Below, piece by piece: positions 28,299 to 37,762 of a stretch of 64,000 nucleotides of DNA; the first letter of the stretch is position 1; every line of letters begins with the position of its first letter. This DNA is from Streptomyces griseoviridis (lineage in GTDB: Bacteria; Actinomycetota; Actinomycetes; Streptomycetales; Streptomycetaceae). A program made the position numbers and the translations under genes. A model generated the notes under the pieces. It had not been told where the DNA came from, did no database searches, and saw only the letters and a program-made list of their open reading frames with translations. Location: assembly GCF_005222485.1 (NCBI RefSeq), contig NZ_CP029078.1, forward strand, positions 7,751,501-7,815,500, in the 5' to 3' direction.

Positions 28299-29072
28299 AT
28301 GAACACGATGACCCTCTGGCACCTCACCGGCTGGGAGTTCGCGGCGCTCGCCTGCGCCGCGCTCCTCGTCGGCTTCTCCAAGACCGCCGTGAGCGGCGCC
28401 AACACGGTGAGCCTCGCCATCTTCGCGGCGATCCTGCCCGCCCGCGCCTCCACCGGCGTGCTGCTGCCGATCCTGATCGCGGGCGACGTCGTCGCCGTCC
28501 TCACCTACCGGCGGCACGCCCACTGGCCCACCCTGTGGCGGCTGTTCCCGGCCGTCGCCGCCGGCGTGCTGGCCGGCACGGTGTTCCTGATCTGGGCCGA
28601 CGACGGCATGGTCCGCACCTCGATCGGCGCGATCCTGCTGCTCATGGCCGGGGTCACGGTGTGGCGCCGCCGCCGGGCCGCGGCCGACGAGGGGCCCGAC
28701 TCGGTCGCCACCCGCTCCGGCCGCCTCAAGGCCCGTTCCTACGGCGTGCTCGGCGGCTTCACCACCATGGTCGCCAACGCGGGCGGCCCGGTGATGTCGC
28801 TGTATCTGCTCTCCGCGGGCTTCCGCAAACTCGGCTTCCTGGGCACCTCGGCGTTCTTCTTCCTGATCGTCAACGTCACCAAGGTGCCCTTCAGCGCGGG
28901 GCTCGGCCTGATCGACGGCACCTCGCTGCTGCTCGACGCCGCGCTCGTGCTGTTCGTCGTCCCCGGCGCCCTGCTGGGCAAGTGGGCGGTTGACCGCATC
29001 AACCAGCGGCTGTTCGAACAGCTCGTGATCGCGGCGACCGTCGTGGGCGGCCTGCAACTCCTGCTGCGCTGA
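28299..29072 (+). CDS. TauE/SafE family membrane permease
   Basis: 257 residues with about eight hydrophobic segments and the paired-repeat layout of the TauE/SafE family: LLVGFSKTAVSGANTVSLAI in the first half and LGGFTTMVANAGGPVMSLYL in the second, each with the typical GF-SK/TG-N signature. Members export sulfite, sulfonates or small anions. The substrate here is unknown, as there is no sulfur gene nearby. ATG at 28299 is used; ATG 28308 is possible. Confidence 0.9.
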   Translation: MNTMTLWHLTGWEFAALACAALLVGFSKTAVSGANTVSLAIFAAILPARASTGVLLPILIAGDVVAVLTYRRHAHWPTLWRLFPAVAAGVLAGTVFLIWADDGMVRTSIGAILLLMAGVTVWRRRRAAADEGPDSVATRSGRLKARSYGVLGGFTTMVANAGGPVMSLYLLSAGFRKLGFLGTSAFFFLIVNVTKVPFSAGLGLIDGTSLLLDAALVLFVVPGALLGKWAVDRINQRLFEQLVIAATVVGGLQLLLR

Positions 29073-29093
29073 CCCGAGTCCGGGCCCGGTCGG

Positions 29094-30560
29094 TCACGGC
29101 GCGATGCCGACGCCGTCCACCCGGCTCCAGACGCGCTCCTCGGCCGCCGTCATGGCGGGCCAGTGCAGACCGCCGGTCCTGGGCCGCACCCGCGCGGCGA
29201 ACGGCGCGGGCCGGTACCCCGGGTCGTAGAAGCAGCCGGTGCCGTACTCCCGGTCGAAGGCCGGGCAGGACGCCGCCACCGCGCGGGCCGTCGGCTTGCG
29301 CCCGGTGCGCACCCACGCGTCCAGCGCGGCGAGCGAGTTCGCGTACTCGGCGTCGCTCAGCGCGCTGTGCTCGGCCTCCGTGGTGAACGTCTGCACCAGA
29401 TGCCGGTCCCGGCCCGCGCCGCGCAGCGTGGCCCGGTAGGCCGACTCGAACTCCACCAGCGCCGTCGGATCGTCCACCGCGTGCATCGTCAGCACCGGTA
29501 CCGTCACCCCGCCGGTCAGATCACTGTCGTACGACAGGTCGCGCACGGCCGTCGGGTCGGCGGCGAAACGCTCCACGCCCGCGTTGAGCGCGGTGTCGTC
29601 GTGCGAGCCGGTGTAGCGCACCCCCAGGTTGGAGAACGGGTTCCGGTCGCCGAGCCGGTTGTGCACGATGTCCCGGAACGTGAACGTCGCGTACGCCAGA
29701 TGCGACTCGAGGGTGCGCTCGGGCAGCCGCGTGACGGCCAGGATGTCGTCGAGGTTGCGCTGCTGGCCGACGGTCCGCTCGGCGGGCGGCGAGGCGTACC
29801 CGGTGCACTCCTGGAGCCGGGCGCGCAGCCCCGCGTGCGTCAGCGTCGAACCGGCCCGCAGCCCCTGCCACAGCGGGTACGACGGCTCCGTGGGCCGCGG
29901 ATGGTTCTGACAGTAGTACTGGTAGACGACGCGTAGATCGACGCGCGCGTCGTACCCCCGGGAGCCGCCCGCCAGCAACCCGCTGGTCAGCAGTACACCG
30001 TCGTAGGGCCCCGACCGGCCACCGCGCCCGCCGGCCCCGCCGCGGGCGCCGTACGTCTCCGCGATCTTCGCCGCGACGTTCCCGCCCCAGGACTGCCCGT
30101 GCAGATAGGTCCGCCGCGGCTGCCCGAACTCCGTCACGAACAGGCGCCGCAGGTTCTCGGTGTCCTCGGCGGCCATCCGGGTGCCGTAACCGCCCCGCCG
30201 GTACGACGAACCCGCCCACGCGTACCCCTCGTCCACCATCACCGACCACCGCCCGAGGTCGTCCGCGCTGCGCGCCGGATCGGAGCCTTCGCCCAGGTCG
30301 GGCCCGCCGTGCGCGTGCACGACGAGGGAACCGTTCCAGTCGTCGGGGACGGCGATCGTGTACGCGGCGCCGTGCGCGCCCAGGCCGCTGTAGCAAGTGG
30401 CCTTCGCCGCCAGCCGTTCCGGACAGGCGGCGGGCTGCGCGGTGGCCGCGCGGGCGGGCGGGGCGCCGGTCAGCAGGGCGGCGACCGTGGCGGTCAGGGC
30501 GACCGACAGTCCGGCACGGCGACGCCGTCGGCCCCGCGGGTGGATGCGCGAGCGGTCCAA
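29094..30560 (-). CDS. Secreted alpha/beta hydrolase
   Basis: 488 residues with an Arg-rich N-region and signal peptide (RRRRRAGLSVALTATVAALL, cleavage near ARAA). The nucleophile elbow is GQSWGG. The late segments VPVLTMHAVDDPTALVEFE (acid) and TEAEHSALSD (His) complete the triad. Cysteine pairs (CPERLAAKATC, CQNHP-CTGY, CPAFDREYGTGC) suit an extracellular enzyme. It may be an esterase or peptidase-like hydrolase of the tannase/prolyl-peptidase side of the fold. The substrate cannot be told. It is convergent with the TauE gene, 21 bases apart. Confidence 0.85.
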   Translation of the reverse strand: MDRSRIHPRGRRRRRAGLSVALTATVAALLTGAPPARAATAQPAACPERLAAKATCYSGLGAHGAAYTIAVPDDWNGSLVVHAHGGPDLGEGSDPARSADDLGRWSVMVDEGYAWAGSSYRRGGYGTRMAAEDTENLRRLFVTEFGQPRRTYLHGQSWGGNVAAKIAETYGARGGAGGRGGRSGPYDGVLLTSGLLAGGSRGYDARVDLRVVYQYYCQNHPRPTEPSYPLWQGLRAGSTLTHAGLRARLQECTGYASPPAERTVGQQRNLDDILAVTRLPERTLESHLAYATFTFRDIVHNRLGDRNPFSNLGVRYTGSHDDTALNAGVERFAADPTAVRDLSYDSDLTGGVTVPVLTMHAVDDPTALVEFESAYRATLRGAGRDRHLVQTFTTEAEHSALSDAEYANSLAALDAWVRTGRKPTARAVAASCPAFDREYGTGCFYDPGYRPAPFAARVRPRTGGLHWPAMTAAEERVWSRVDGVGIAP

Positions 30561-30683
30561 GAGCTGCTCCTCGTCCTCGGCGGCGCTCCGTCGCGCCGTC
30601 CGGCGGCGATGTTAGGGAGGAGCCCGGAGCGGTGACCATGGCCGGGACGTTCTGTTCATAGTGTTCTCCCAGGTGAGGGGTGG

Positions 30684-30713
30684 GAGGCCAGAGGCCAGAG
30701 GCCAGAGGCCAGT
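30684..30713. repeat. Four tandem 7-bp units (AGGCCAG)
   Basis: GAGGCCA is repeated four times in the 224-base divergent region between the secreted hydrolase and cobK. No clear regulatory palindrome is seen beside it. Confidence 0.8.
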
Positions 30714-30784
30714 GCTGATGGGTGTGAGGTGAGAGTGACGCCCTCGCCGTGCTCCGCCCGGCGGTCACCTCGTACGCTCGCCTC

Positions 30785-31531
30785 ATGTCCCCGCACGTCC
30801 TGATCCTCGGCGGTACCACCGAGGCCCGTGAACTGGCCGCCGCCCTCGTGGCCCGTGGCGGTGTGCGGGTCACGTCCTCGCTGGCCGGGCGGGTGAGCAG
30901 GCCCGGCGCGCTCGCCGGGGACGTGCGGATCGGCGGTTTCGGCGGGGCCGAGGGGCTGGCCGACTGGCTGCGCGAGCACCGCGTGGACGCCCTCGTCGAC
31001 GCCACCCACCCCTTCGCCGGGACGATCACGGCCAACGCTGCTCGGGCCGCCGAGGCGACGGGCGTCCCCTCGCTGGTGCTGCGCCGCCCCGGCTGGACGT
31101 CCGTCCCGGGCGACCGCTGGCATCCGGTGCCGTCCCTGTCGGCCGCCGCCGATGTCCTTCCGGGACTCGGCCGCCGGGTGCTGCTCACCACCGGACGCCT
31201 CGGCCTCTCCGCCTTCGCGCGTCTCACCGGGGTGCACTTCGTCGTACGCTCCGTGGAGGCGCCCGAGCCGCCGATGCCCCCGCACACCGAAGTCCTGCTC
31301 GCCAAGGGCCCGTTCACCGTCGACGGAGAGACGGCGCTGCTGCGGGAGCACCGGATCGACGTCCTGGTGACCAAGGACAGCGGGGGAGCGGCGACCGCGC
31401 CCAAACTCACGGCGGCCCGCCGACTCGCCCTGCCCGTCGTCCTCGTGACCCGCCCCGCGACCCCTCCCGGCGTGCGGGTCGTCCCGGATGTCGCGGGCGC
31501 CCTCGACCTGCTTGGTCTCAGCGGGAGTTGA
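30785..31531 (+). CDS. cobK: Precorrin-6A reductase CobK/CbiJ
   Basis: 248 residues, normal CobK length. It begins with HVLILGGTTEARELAAAL, the NAD(P)H-binding signature of this family, and includes DATHPFAGTITANAARAAE and VTKDSGG, both typical of CobK. It reduces the macrocycle of precorrin-6A to precorrin-6B (or the cobalt form) in vitamin B12 synthesis. ATG at 30785 fits the family start. It overlaps the end of the convergent zinc-ribbon gene by 14 bases. cobF lies 3 kb away on the other strand; other cob genes are not in the window. No cobalamin riboswitch was recognised upstream. Confidence 0.93.
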   Translation: MSPHVLILGGTTEARELAAALVARGGVRVTSSLAGRVSRPGALAGDVRIGGFGGAEGLADWLREHRVDALVDATHPFAGTITANAARAAEATGVPSLVLRRPGWTSVPGDRWHPVPSLSAAADVLPGLGRRVLLTTGRLGLSAFARLTGVHFVVRSVEAPEPPMPPHTEVLLAKGPFTVDGETALLREHRIDVLVTKDSGGAATAPKLTAARRLALPVVLVTRPATPPGVRVVPDVAGALDLLGLSGS

Positions 31532-32000
31532 CCACCGAGGCGCGCATCCGGTCGATCACGCGCAGCACTTCGGCACGGTTGCGGGCCGCCTTCATCCAGG
31601 CGGGCAGCCGCCCCACGGACGTCATCTTCGGACCGTGCGTGTACCAGGGGTCACGCTCGCGCAGGCCGGCCGCCACGAACCGCCGCAGCAGATCGAGGTG
31701 TTCGAGGTTGTACGCCCAGATCGTGCCGTGCCTGGTCCGCGCCGACAGCCACAGCACGGTCACCGGAACGGGTTCGCTCGGCGCGCGGTTCAGCCCGCAG
31801 GACCGGCAGACCAGCCGGAAGCCCGGCGGGCGTCCGCCGTGGCCGTCGAGGTCGCCGTGACCGTGGCCGTCGTGCGGGGCGGGCTGGCGCGTGCGGTGCG
31901 CGACGCGTGCGCAGCGCGGGCAGCGGACCAACTGCGAGCCGGCGAAGTGGTGCGCGGTGAGCCCCGGATCGTGGAAGCGGCGAACGGGCGAGGCGGACAT
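31518..32000 (-). CDS. Zinc-ribbon protein, function unknown
   Basis: 160 residues. Two CxxC pairs (VRCPRCARV and VCRSCGLNR) enclose a His/Gly/Asp stretch (HDGHGHGDLDGHGG) that may add metal ligands. The rest (LWLSARTRHGTIWAYNLEHLDLLRRFVAAGLRE, then KMTSVGRLPAWMKAARNR) is conserved in many bacterial TFIIB-type zinc-ribbon proteins of unknown role. Cytoplasmic. ATG at 32000 is used because the longer frame has no RBS. The tail overlaps the end of cobK. Confidence 0.78.
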   Translation of the reverse strand: MSASPVRRFHDPGLTAHHFAGSQLVRCPRCARVAHRTRQPAPHDGHGHGDLDGHGGRPPGFRLVCRSCGLNRAPSEPVPVTVLWLSARTRHGTIWAYNLEHLDLLRRFVAAGLRERDPWYTHGPKMTSVGRLPAWMKAARNRAEVLRVIDRMRASVVNSR

Positions 32001-32087
32001 GCGGGCAGTATCGCGCGGGCCCGCTCCCGCCCACACCTCGTTTTCCCTGCCTGCGGCATTCACGTGGCATCCAGGCGGCACCCACGC

Positions 32088-32105
32088 GGCCTCCTTGCGG
32101 AGGCC
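32088..32105 (-). terminator. Short hairpin downstream of the efflux gene
   Basis: GGCCTCC-TTGC-GGAGGCC is a perfect seven-bp stem with a four-base loop, 95 bases past the stop of the minus-strand MFS gene. Confidence 0.45.
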
Positions 32106-32199
32106 ATCAAGGTGTACGCGGTCCTGGACGCGTCCCTCGCCGCCACAACCCCGCCGTTGCTACTGCCTCTGCCGCCTCGGTCGCCCCGAGCCCGTCCCC

Positions 32200-34272
32200 T
32201 CAGCTCGCGGTCAGTTCCGCCGTCCGCTGGGGCAGTCCCGTCGACAGGTCCTCGATCATCAGGCGGCGGGCGATCGAGTCCACCGCCGCGCGCAACTCCG
32301 CTCCGCTGGGGCGGCCCAGGTCCTCCTGGACGCGGTCCTTCAGCCAACTGCCCCACGCCCGGGTGATGACGGCGGCCTCGCGGGCGCCCGCCTCCGTGTG
32401 CGAGAGGAGAGAGCCGGTGCGGGTGAGATAGCCCTCCTGGACCATCCGGTCGAACACCGGGAACAGCACCTCGGGCGGCAGATGCCGACGCGCGGCTATC
32501 AGTCCGAGGCTGGCGTGCCCGACCAGCCTGGTGTGCAGCTCGACCTGCATCACGGCCCACGCCCCCGCGACATCAAGCCGGGTGTCGGACTCCACGATGA
32601 TCCGGCGCGCGGTCTCCAGGTCGGTGCGCCCGATGATCTTGCCGACGGACGCTTCGAGCAGGCGCTGCGAGTTCGCGCCGTGCGGCGAGGCGAACCCCTC
32701 GCCCATGTCGGTCGAACCCATCCGCGCGCTGTCCCGCAACTGCACCTGCTTGAGGAACAGGGCGACCACGAAACCGACCGCCGCGACCGGGACCGTCCAC
32801 AGGAACACCGTCTGGATCGTCTCCGCGTAGGCGTGGACGATCGGTGCCCGGGTCGCGGCCGGGAGCCGGTGCAGGCCCTCGGGACTGCTCGCCGCCTTGG
32901 TGATCACGGCCGGCGGTACGGCGCTGGTCGTCCGTACGGCCGCCGCGATGCCGTCCTTGAGGTTCGGCGCCAGGGAGTTGGCGTAGATCGTGCCGAACAC
33001 GGCGGTGCCGAACGAACTGCCCAGCGTCCGGAAGAAGGTGACGCCCGAGGTCGCGGTGCCGAGGTCGGCGTAGTCGACGGTGTTCTGCACGGCGATCGTC
33101 AGCACCTGCATGGACAGGCCGATCCCGGTGCCGAGCACGAACATGTACAGCGACTCGAGCCACACCCCGCTGGACGGCCCCATCAGGGACATCAGATACA
33201 GGCCCGCGCCCATCACCAGCGACCCCGCGATCGGGAACCACCGGTACTTGCCGGTCCTGCTGACCACGGTGCCGCTGAACACCGACGCGATAAGCAGCCC
33301 GATCACCATCGGCAGCGTCCGCACACCTGAGACGGTGGCGGAGTCGCCGTCGACGTACTGGAGATAGGTCGGCAGATACGTCATCGCGCCGAGCATCGCG
33401 AAGCCCACGACGAAGCTGAGGACCGAGCAGACCCCGAACACCGGGTTGGAGAACAGCCGCATGGGCAGCATCGGTTCGCGGGCCCGGGTCTCCACCCAGC
33501 AGAACAGGCCGAGCGCCACCGCGCCGCCGACGAAGAGGCCGATGATGACGCCCGAGCCCCACGCGTACTCGTTGCCGCCGAGGCTCGTCGCGAGGATCAG
33601 CGCGCTCGCGCCGACCGCGACCAGCGCGATGCCCAGGTAGTCGATGACCGGCCGGGACGCCGACTTCACCACCGGGATGGTCCGGGCGGCGGCCAGCACC
33701 ACGACGATCGCGATCGGCACGTTGACGTAGAACGCCCAGCGCCAGGTCAGATGGTCCGTGAACAGCCCGCCGAGCAGCGGCCCGATGACCGTCGCCACCC
33801 CGAACACCGCGCCGATCGCGCCCTGGTACTTGCCGCGTTCGCGCAGCGGGATGACGTCGGCGATCAGTGCCATGGCCGTCACCATCAGCCCGCCCGCGCC
33901 GATGCCCTGCATGCCCCGCCAGGCGATCAGGTACGACATGTTGGTGGCCAGACCGCACAGGAACGAGCCCGTGATGAAGACGATCGCCGAGACCTGGAAG
34001 ACCACCTTGCGGCCGAACAGGTCGCCGAACTTCCCCACCAGGACCGTCGCCACGGTCTCCGCGAGCAGGTACGAGGTGACCACCCACGACATGTGGTCGG
34101 CGCCGCCGAGGTCCGACACGATCGTCGGCAGGGCGGTGCCGACGATCGTCTGGTCGAGGGCGGCCAGCAGCATGCCCAGCATGATCGTCACGAAGATGAT
34201 GTTGCGGCGCCGTGAGTCCAGCACGGGTGGTTGCGAGGCGGCGGGCGGTGCGGTCTCCTCGGTCACAGTCAC
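32200..34272 (-). CDS. DHA2-family (14-TM) drug efflux pump with extra C-terminal domain
   Basis: 690 residues. The first 510 are an MFS transporter of the EmrB/QacA (DHA2) group: [20 protein letters not shown] in TM1, motif A-like [13 protein letters not shown], and motif C-like [18 protein letters not shown]. The family is usually 450-530 residues. The last 180 residues (from [20 protein letters not shown]) are soluble and look like a MarR/winged-helix-type fold ([32 protein letters not shown]). I cannot tell whether this tail binds DNA, ligand or protein. It would export cationic drugs or a metabolite by proton antiport. Confidence 0.93.
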   Translation of the reverse strand: MTVTEETAPPAASQPPVLDSRRRNIIFVTIMLGMLLAALDQTIVGTALPTIVSDLGGADHMSWVVTSYLLAETVATVLVGKFGDLFGRKVVFQVSAIVFITGSFLCGLATNMSYLIAWRGMQGIGAGGLMVTAMALIADVIPLRERGKYQGAIGAVFGVATVIGPLLGGLFTDHLTWRWAFYVNVPIAIVVVLAAARTIPVVKSASRPVIDYLGIALVAVGASALILATSLGGNEYAWGSGVIIGLFVGGAVALGLFCWVETRAREPMLPMRLFSNPVFGVCSVLSFVVGFAMLGAMTYLPTYLQYVDGDSATVSGVRTLPMVIGLLIASVFSGTVVSRTGKYRWFPIAGSLVMGAGLYLMSLMGPSSGVWLESLYMFVLGTGIGLSMQVLTIAVQNTVDYADLGTATSGVTFFRTLGSSFGTAVFGTIYANSLAPNLKDGIAAAVRTTSAVPPAVITKAASSPEGLHRLPAATRAPIVHAYAETIQTVFLWTVPVAAVGFVVALFLKQVQLRDSARMGSTDMGEGFASPHGANSQRLLEASVGKIIGRTDLETARRIIVESDTRLDVAGAWAVMQVELHTRLVGHASLGLIAARRHLPPEVLFPVFDRMVQEGYLTRTGSLLSHTEAGAREAAVITRAWGSWLKDRVQEDLGRPSGAELRAAVDSIARRLMIEDLSTGLPQRTAELTAS

Positions 34273-34338
34273 CTGGTCACGATCACACCGCCGGTCCTGG
34301 GCCGCATGCCGTACCGGTCCGCTCGGGTGGCGGGCCGC

Positions 34339-35112
34339 TCAGCCCCGCTCGGGGTTGCGGCGCAGCAGATACGTGTCCATGATCCAGCCCTTGCGCTCAC
34401 GGGCCTCGGCCCGTATTCGCTCGATCCGCGGACCGGCCTCGGCGAGCGGCCCGGAGACGAGGATCTCGTCCGGCGTGCCGATGTAGGCGCCCCAGTAGAT
34501 GTCGATGTCCTGGTCCGCGTACCGCCGGAACGCCTGGTGCGCGTCGAGCATCACCACCACGTCGTCGACGCCCTCGGGCAGCCCCTCGGCGAGCCGCCGC
34601 CCGGTGGTGATCTGCACCGGGCCCGCCACCCGGTTCAGGCCGGTACGGTGGCGGGCGACGAGCGCCGAGACACTGCTGATGCCCGGCACCACGTCGTAGG
34701 TGAAGGCGACGGCGCCGCGCGCGAGGATCTCGTCGAGGATGCCGAGCGTGCTGTCGTACAGCGCGGGGTCGCCCCAGACGAGGAAGGCACCGCTCTCCTC
34801 CTCGCCCAGCTCCTCGGAGATCAGCCGCTCGTAGATGTCCGCGCGCGCACTGCGCCAGTCCCCGACGGCCGGCGAGTACGCGGACCCGCCCGCGGCCCGG
34901 TCACGCTCCGGGTCACGGGCCTCGACGACCCGGTACGAGCCGGGCTCCACATGCGCGTCGAGCATGTCCCGGCGCGCGCGCACCAGGTCGGCCTTCACCT
35001 CGCCCTTGTCCAGGACGAAGAACACGTCCGTGCCGCGCAGCGCCCGCACCGCCTGGAGCGTCAGCTGCTCGGGGTCGCCCGCGCCGATACCGATGACATG
35101 AATCTTTCGCAC
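34339..35112 (-). CDS. cobF: Precorrin-6A synthase (deacetylating) CobF
   Basis: 257 residues, normal CobF length. It starts RKIHVIGIGAGDPEQLTLQA, the SAM-dependent tetrapyrrole methylase signature, and contains WGDPALYDSTLGILDE and TYDVVPGISSVSALVARH, the typical CobF segments. It methylates C-1 of precorrin-5 and releases acetate in aerobic B12 synthesis, one step before CobK, whose gene is also in this window. GTG at 35112 gives the family start; GTG 35130 is possible. No strong RBS is visible. Confidence 0.93.
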   Translation of the reverse strand: MRKIHVIGIGAGDPEQLTLQAVRALRGTDVFFVLDKGEVKADLVRARRDMLDAHVEPGSYRVVEARDPERDRAAGGSAYSPAVGDWRSARADIYERLISEELGEEESGAFLVWGDPALYDSTLGILDEILARGAVAFTYDVVPGISSVSALVARHRTGLNRVAGPVQITTGRRLAEGLPEGVDDVVVMLDAHQAFRRYADQDIDIYWGAYIGTPDEILVSGPLAEAGPRIERIRAEARERKGWIMDTYLLRRNPERG

Positions 35113-35296
35113 GCGCCGAGTCTGCCGCACGCCACTGACAACGGGGGCACCGAGGGTGCCGGGTGAGTGGGCAGGGCGGGAGTTCGTGGGGCGGGAGGAC
35201 GGGCGAGTGCGTGCGGGGGAGGTGGGTGAGTGCGGGGGAGGCGGTGGTGCGGAGGCGCCCTTCACCCTGCCGTCTCCGCGCGTGCAGGCGGGCCTG

Positions 35297-35815
35297 TCAT
35301 CCCCGCAGTCTGGGTGCCCGCGCCGCCGCGTCGACGACGTCTCCGGTCGCCTCCACGTGGTCGGCCAGCGCCCTGGCCCACCGCGTCACGCCGCCCAGAT
35401 CCATCCCGTGGGGCCTGGCCCGCCCGGAATCCCGAGCCCATTCCTCGACGCCCCCGGCGCCGCGCCGCAGCAGCCGGACCCCGCCGGTGAGGTTGCCGCG
35501 CGCGGCGTGGGTGAGCCCGACGGCGACCTGGGCGAGCGCCCGCCACAGCGCCCGCTCCTCCGCGGGTCCCGACTTCCAGGCGTCCTCGAACACCTCATGC
35601 GCGTGGAACGGCTTCCCCGCGTCCAACAGCGCCTGCGCCTCCACGACGGTCTGTTCCGGCGCCCGCACGATCCCCTCGGGCTGCCGGGCCACCCCCGCCG
35701 TGCCGTACGGCAGCGGCCGCCCGAGGCCGTCCCGGGGCCGCGCGTTCCGCGCCCGCCCGTCGCCGTCCCGGTCCCGCCCGTCACTACCGTCCCCGACGCC
35801 GCTCGTACCGCTCAT
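35297..35815 (-). CDS. DUF309 protein
   Basis: 172 residues. The DUF309 signature is visible (AQALLDAGKPFHAHEVFEDAW, then ALWRALAQVAVGLTHAARGN), a small all-helical family of unknown function. The first 45 residues are Gly/Asp/Arg-rich and probably disordered. ATG at 35815 is used. It lies just upstream of the tRNA on the other strand and 184 bases behind cobF. Confidence 0.88.
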   Translation of the reverse strand: MSGTSGVGDGSDGRDRDGDGRARNARPRDGLGRPLPYGTAGVARQPEGIVRAPEQTVVEAQALLDAGKPFHAHEVFEDAWKSGPAEERALWRALAQVAVGLTHAARGNLTGGVRLLRRGAGGVEEWARDSGRARPHGMDLGGVTRWARALADHVEATGDVVDAAARAPRLRG

Positions 35816-35915
35816 ACAGCCGATTGTGCCGTGCGGGGACCGTCTTCGGCGTGGCCTCGGACGTGGGGTAAAGTACTGTCCGCACGATCACGCGGTCGCA
35901 CCGCGTGCGAGACAC

Positions 35916-35989
<74 letters not shown>

Positions 35990-36007
35990 CTGGAGACAGT
36001 CGCAGGT

Positions 36008-36043
36008 GAGGGGCGGTTTCGGAGTAATCCGAGACCGCCCCTC
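36008..36043 (+). terminator. tRNA terminator hairpin
   Basis: A 16-pair stem, GAGGGGCGGTTTCGGA with TCCGAGACCGCCCCTC (one G-U pair), closed by a GTAA tetraloop, 18 bases after the tRNA. Confidence 0.9.
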
Positions 36044-36122
36044 GGCCGTTCCTGGGGACCGGCACCCCTGACCGCACGCCGAACGTCCCGGCTGACGGGG
36101 CCGCCGGGGCGCCGGCGCAGGA

Positions 36123-36476
36123 TCAGCCGGTGGCGGAGCTGCGGGCGGTAGCCGTCGCGGCGTCCGGGTAGAGGGCGAAGACCTGGTCCAGGCCGACGAT
36201 GCCCAGGATGCGGGCGGTGTTGGCGGGAACCGCGGCCAGGGCTATCTGACCGCCGTGTTCGACGGCCACGCTCCGGGCCGACAGCAACGCGCTGATCCCG
36301 CTGGAGTCGCAGAAGTCCAGACCGGCCAGGTCCAGGACCAACACCTGCCCCGCGGCAACGGTCAGGCCGTCCACGGCCTCGCGCAGTTCGGGCGCTGTGT
36401 GGTGGTCGAGGTCACCGGTGATCTCCAGTACGGGACCGGTGCCGGCGTCTCGGGCGGTGATCGTGAGTGCTCTCAT
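36123..36476 (-). CDS. STAS-domain anti-sigma factor antagonist
   Basis: 117 residues covering one STAS domain: ITGDLDHHTAPELREAV, then LVLDLAGLDFCDSSGISALL with the phosphorylatable serine (DSSG) of SpoIIAA/RsbV-type proteins. When dephosphorylated, such proteins bind anti-sigma kinases and free a sigma factor. Its ATG overlaps the stop of the upstream phosphatase gene by four bases (ATGA), so the phosphatase made from the same mRNA probably acts on it. No anti-sigma kinase or sigma gene is in the window. Confidence 0.93.
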   Translation of the reverse strand: MRALTITARDAGTGPVLEITGDLDHHTAPELREAVDGLTVAAGQVLVLDLAGLDFCDSSGISALLSARSVAVEHGGQIALAAVPANTARILGIVGLDQVFALYPDAATATARSSATG

Positions 36477-37762
36477 GTCAGATCTTCGCTCCCGGGGGTG
36501 GGAAGGGGCGCGGGCACGCCGAGGGCGAGCAGCGCGGTGTCGTCGTCGAGGCCGTCGCCGAAGGAGGCGAGCAGTTCGCTCAGGGCGGTGATCAGTGCCT
36601 TGGGGCCCGTCGGCGGGTGGGCGGCGATGAAGGCGCGCAGGGCGTCCTCCCCGTAGAGCTCGCGCCCGGTTCCGGTGCGCGCCTCGGTCAGGCCGTCGGT
36701 GTACAGGAGCAGGGTGTCGCCGGGCAGCAGGTCGGCGCGGGCGGCGGTGAACGGGGCCTGGGGCAGGACGCCGACGAGCAGCCCGCCCGGGGTGGGGAGG
36801 TAGTCGGCGCTGCCGTCCGCACGCTTGATCAGTGCGGAGGGATGGCCACCGGAAGCCAGGTGCAGCCCGACGTGGCCGTCGTCGGCCGGTTCGAGAACAC
36901 CGAATATGGCGGTGCAGTACCGGCCCTCGCCGCTGGCGTACCGCTCGTGCAGCACCGTGTTCAACGTGGTCAGCGCGGTGACGGGGTCGGCGTCGTGCAG
37001 GGCGGCGGCACGCAGGGTGTAGCGGGCCAGCGAGGTGACCGCGGCGGCCTGGGGGCCCTTGCCGCACACGTCACCGAGGAAGAACGCCCACCGGCCGCCG
37101 TCCAGGGGGAACAGGTCGTAGAAGTCTCCGCCCAGCAGATCAGGGGAGGCCGTGTGGTAGTAGGAGCCGGCCTCCAGGCCAGGTACCGCGGGCAGCTCGG
37201 TGGGCAGCAGGCTCTGCTGGAGGGCGGCGAGAGCTTCCTGGAGCCGGGCGCGGTCGGCCTCGGACCGCCTGCGTGCTTCCTCCGCCGCCTTGCGGCCGCG
37301 CAGCAGCTCCGCCTCGTAGGCGCGGCGGTCGCGGGCGTCGAAGACGGTGGTGCGAATCAGCAGGGGCTCACCGTTCTCGCTGGTCTTCACCTTCGAGGTG
37401 ACGAGCACCGGCATCCGCTGCTTGCCTGCGGCCTTGATGTCCAGGGCGATGCCGCTGATCTCCCCCTTCATCTGCAACAGCGGCGCGAAGTGCGTCTCGT
37501 GGTAGAGCTTGCCGCCCACGGTGAGCAGGTCGGTGAACCGCATCCGCCCCACCACCCGGGAACGGTCCAGGCCCAGCCATCCCAGCAGCGTGGCGTTGAT
37601 CTTCGCGATGGTGCCGTCCATCAGCGTCGACAGATACCCGCACGGCGCCTGCTCGTACAGCTCCTCGGTACTGTCCTCCAACAGCGAGGTGAACACCGCG
37701 TCCGTGGCGGCTACGTCCTGCTCCTCACCCGGCTCCGGCCCCTGGTCGGTGCGGCACATCAT
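36473..37762 (-). CDS. rsbP: RsbP-like PAS-PP2C phosphatase
   Basis: 429 residues. A PAS-like sensor domain covers about residues 25-150 (APCGYLSTLMDGTIAKINATLL, then MRFTDLLTVGGKLYHETHF). A coiled-coil linker follows at about 150-185 (RRRSEADRARLQEALAALQQ), then a SpoIIE-type PP2C phosphatase domain (LGGDFYDLFPLDGGRWAFFLGD and GDTLLLYTDGLTEAR, with metal-binding Asp residues). This is the layout of Bacillus RsbP, which dephosphorylates the STAS protein under energy stress. It sits between an rsbQ-like gene (overlapping start) and the STAS gene (overlapping stop). ATG 37762 is used; GTG 37765 is equally placed. Confidence 0.9.
   Translation of the reverse strand: MMCRTDQGPEPGEEQDVAATDAVFTSLLEDSTEELYEQAPCGYLSTLMDGTIAKINATLLGWLGLDRSRVVGRMRFTDLLTVGGKLYHETHFAPLLQMKGEISGIALDIKAAGKQRMPVLVTSKVKTSENGEPLLIRTTVFDARDRRAYEAELLRGRKAAEEARRRSEADRARLQEALAALQQSLLPTELPAVPGLEAGSYYHTASPDLLGGDFYDLFPLDGGRWAFFLGDVCGKGPQAAAVTSLARYTLRAAALHDADPVTALTTLNTVLHERYASGEGRYCTAIFGVLEPADDGHVGLHLASGGHPSALIKRADGSADYLPTPGGLLVGVLPQAPFTAARADLLPGDTLLLYTDGLTEARTGTGRELYGEDALRAFIAAHPPTGPKALITALSELLASFGDGLDDDTALLALGVPAPLPTPGSEDLT

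Noticed and set aside
30561..30784. Cobalamin riboswitch upstream of cobK
   Set aside because: I looked for the B12-box and pseudoknot-like arms and found only 7-bp tandem repeats.
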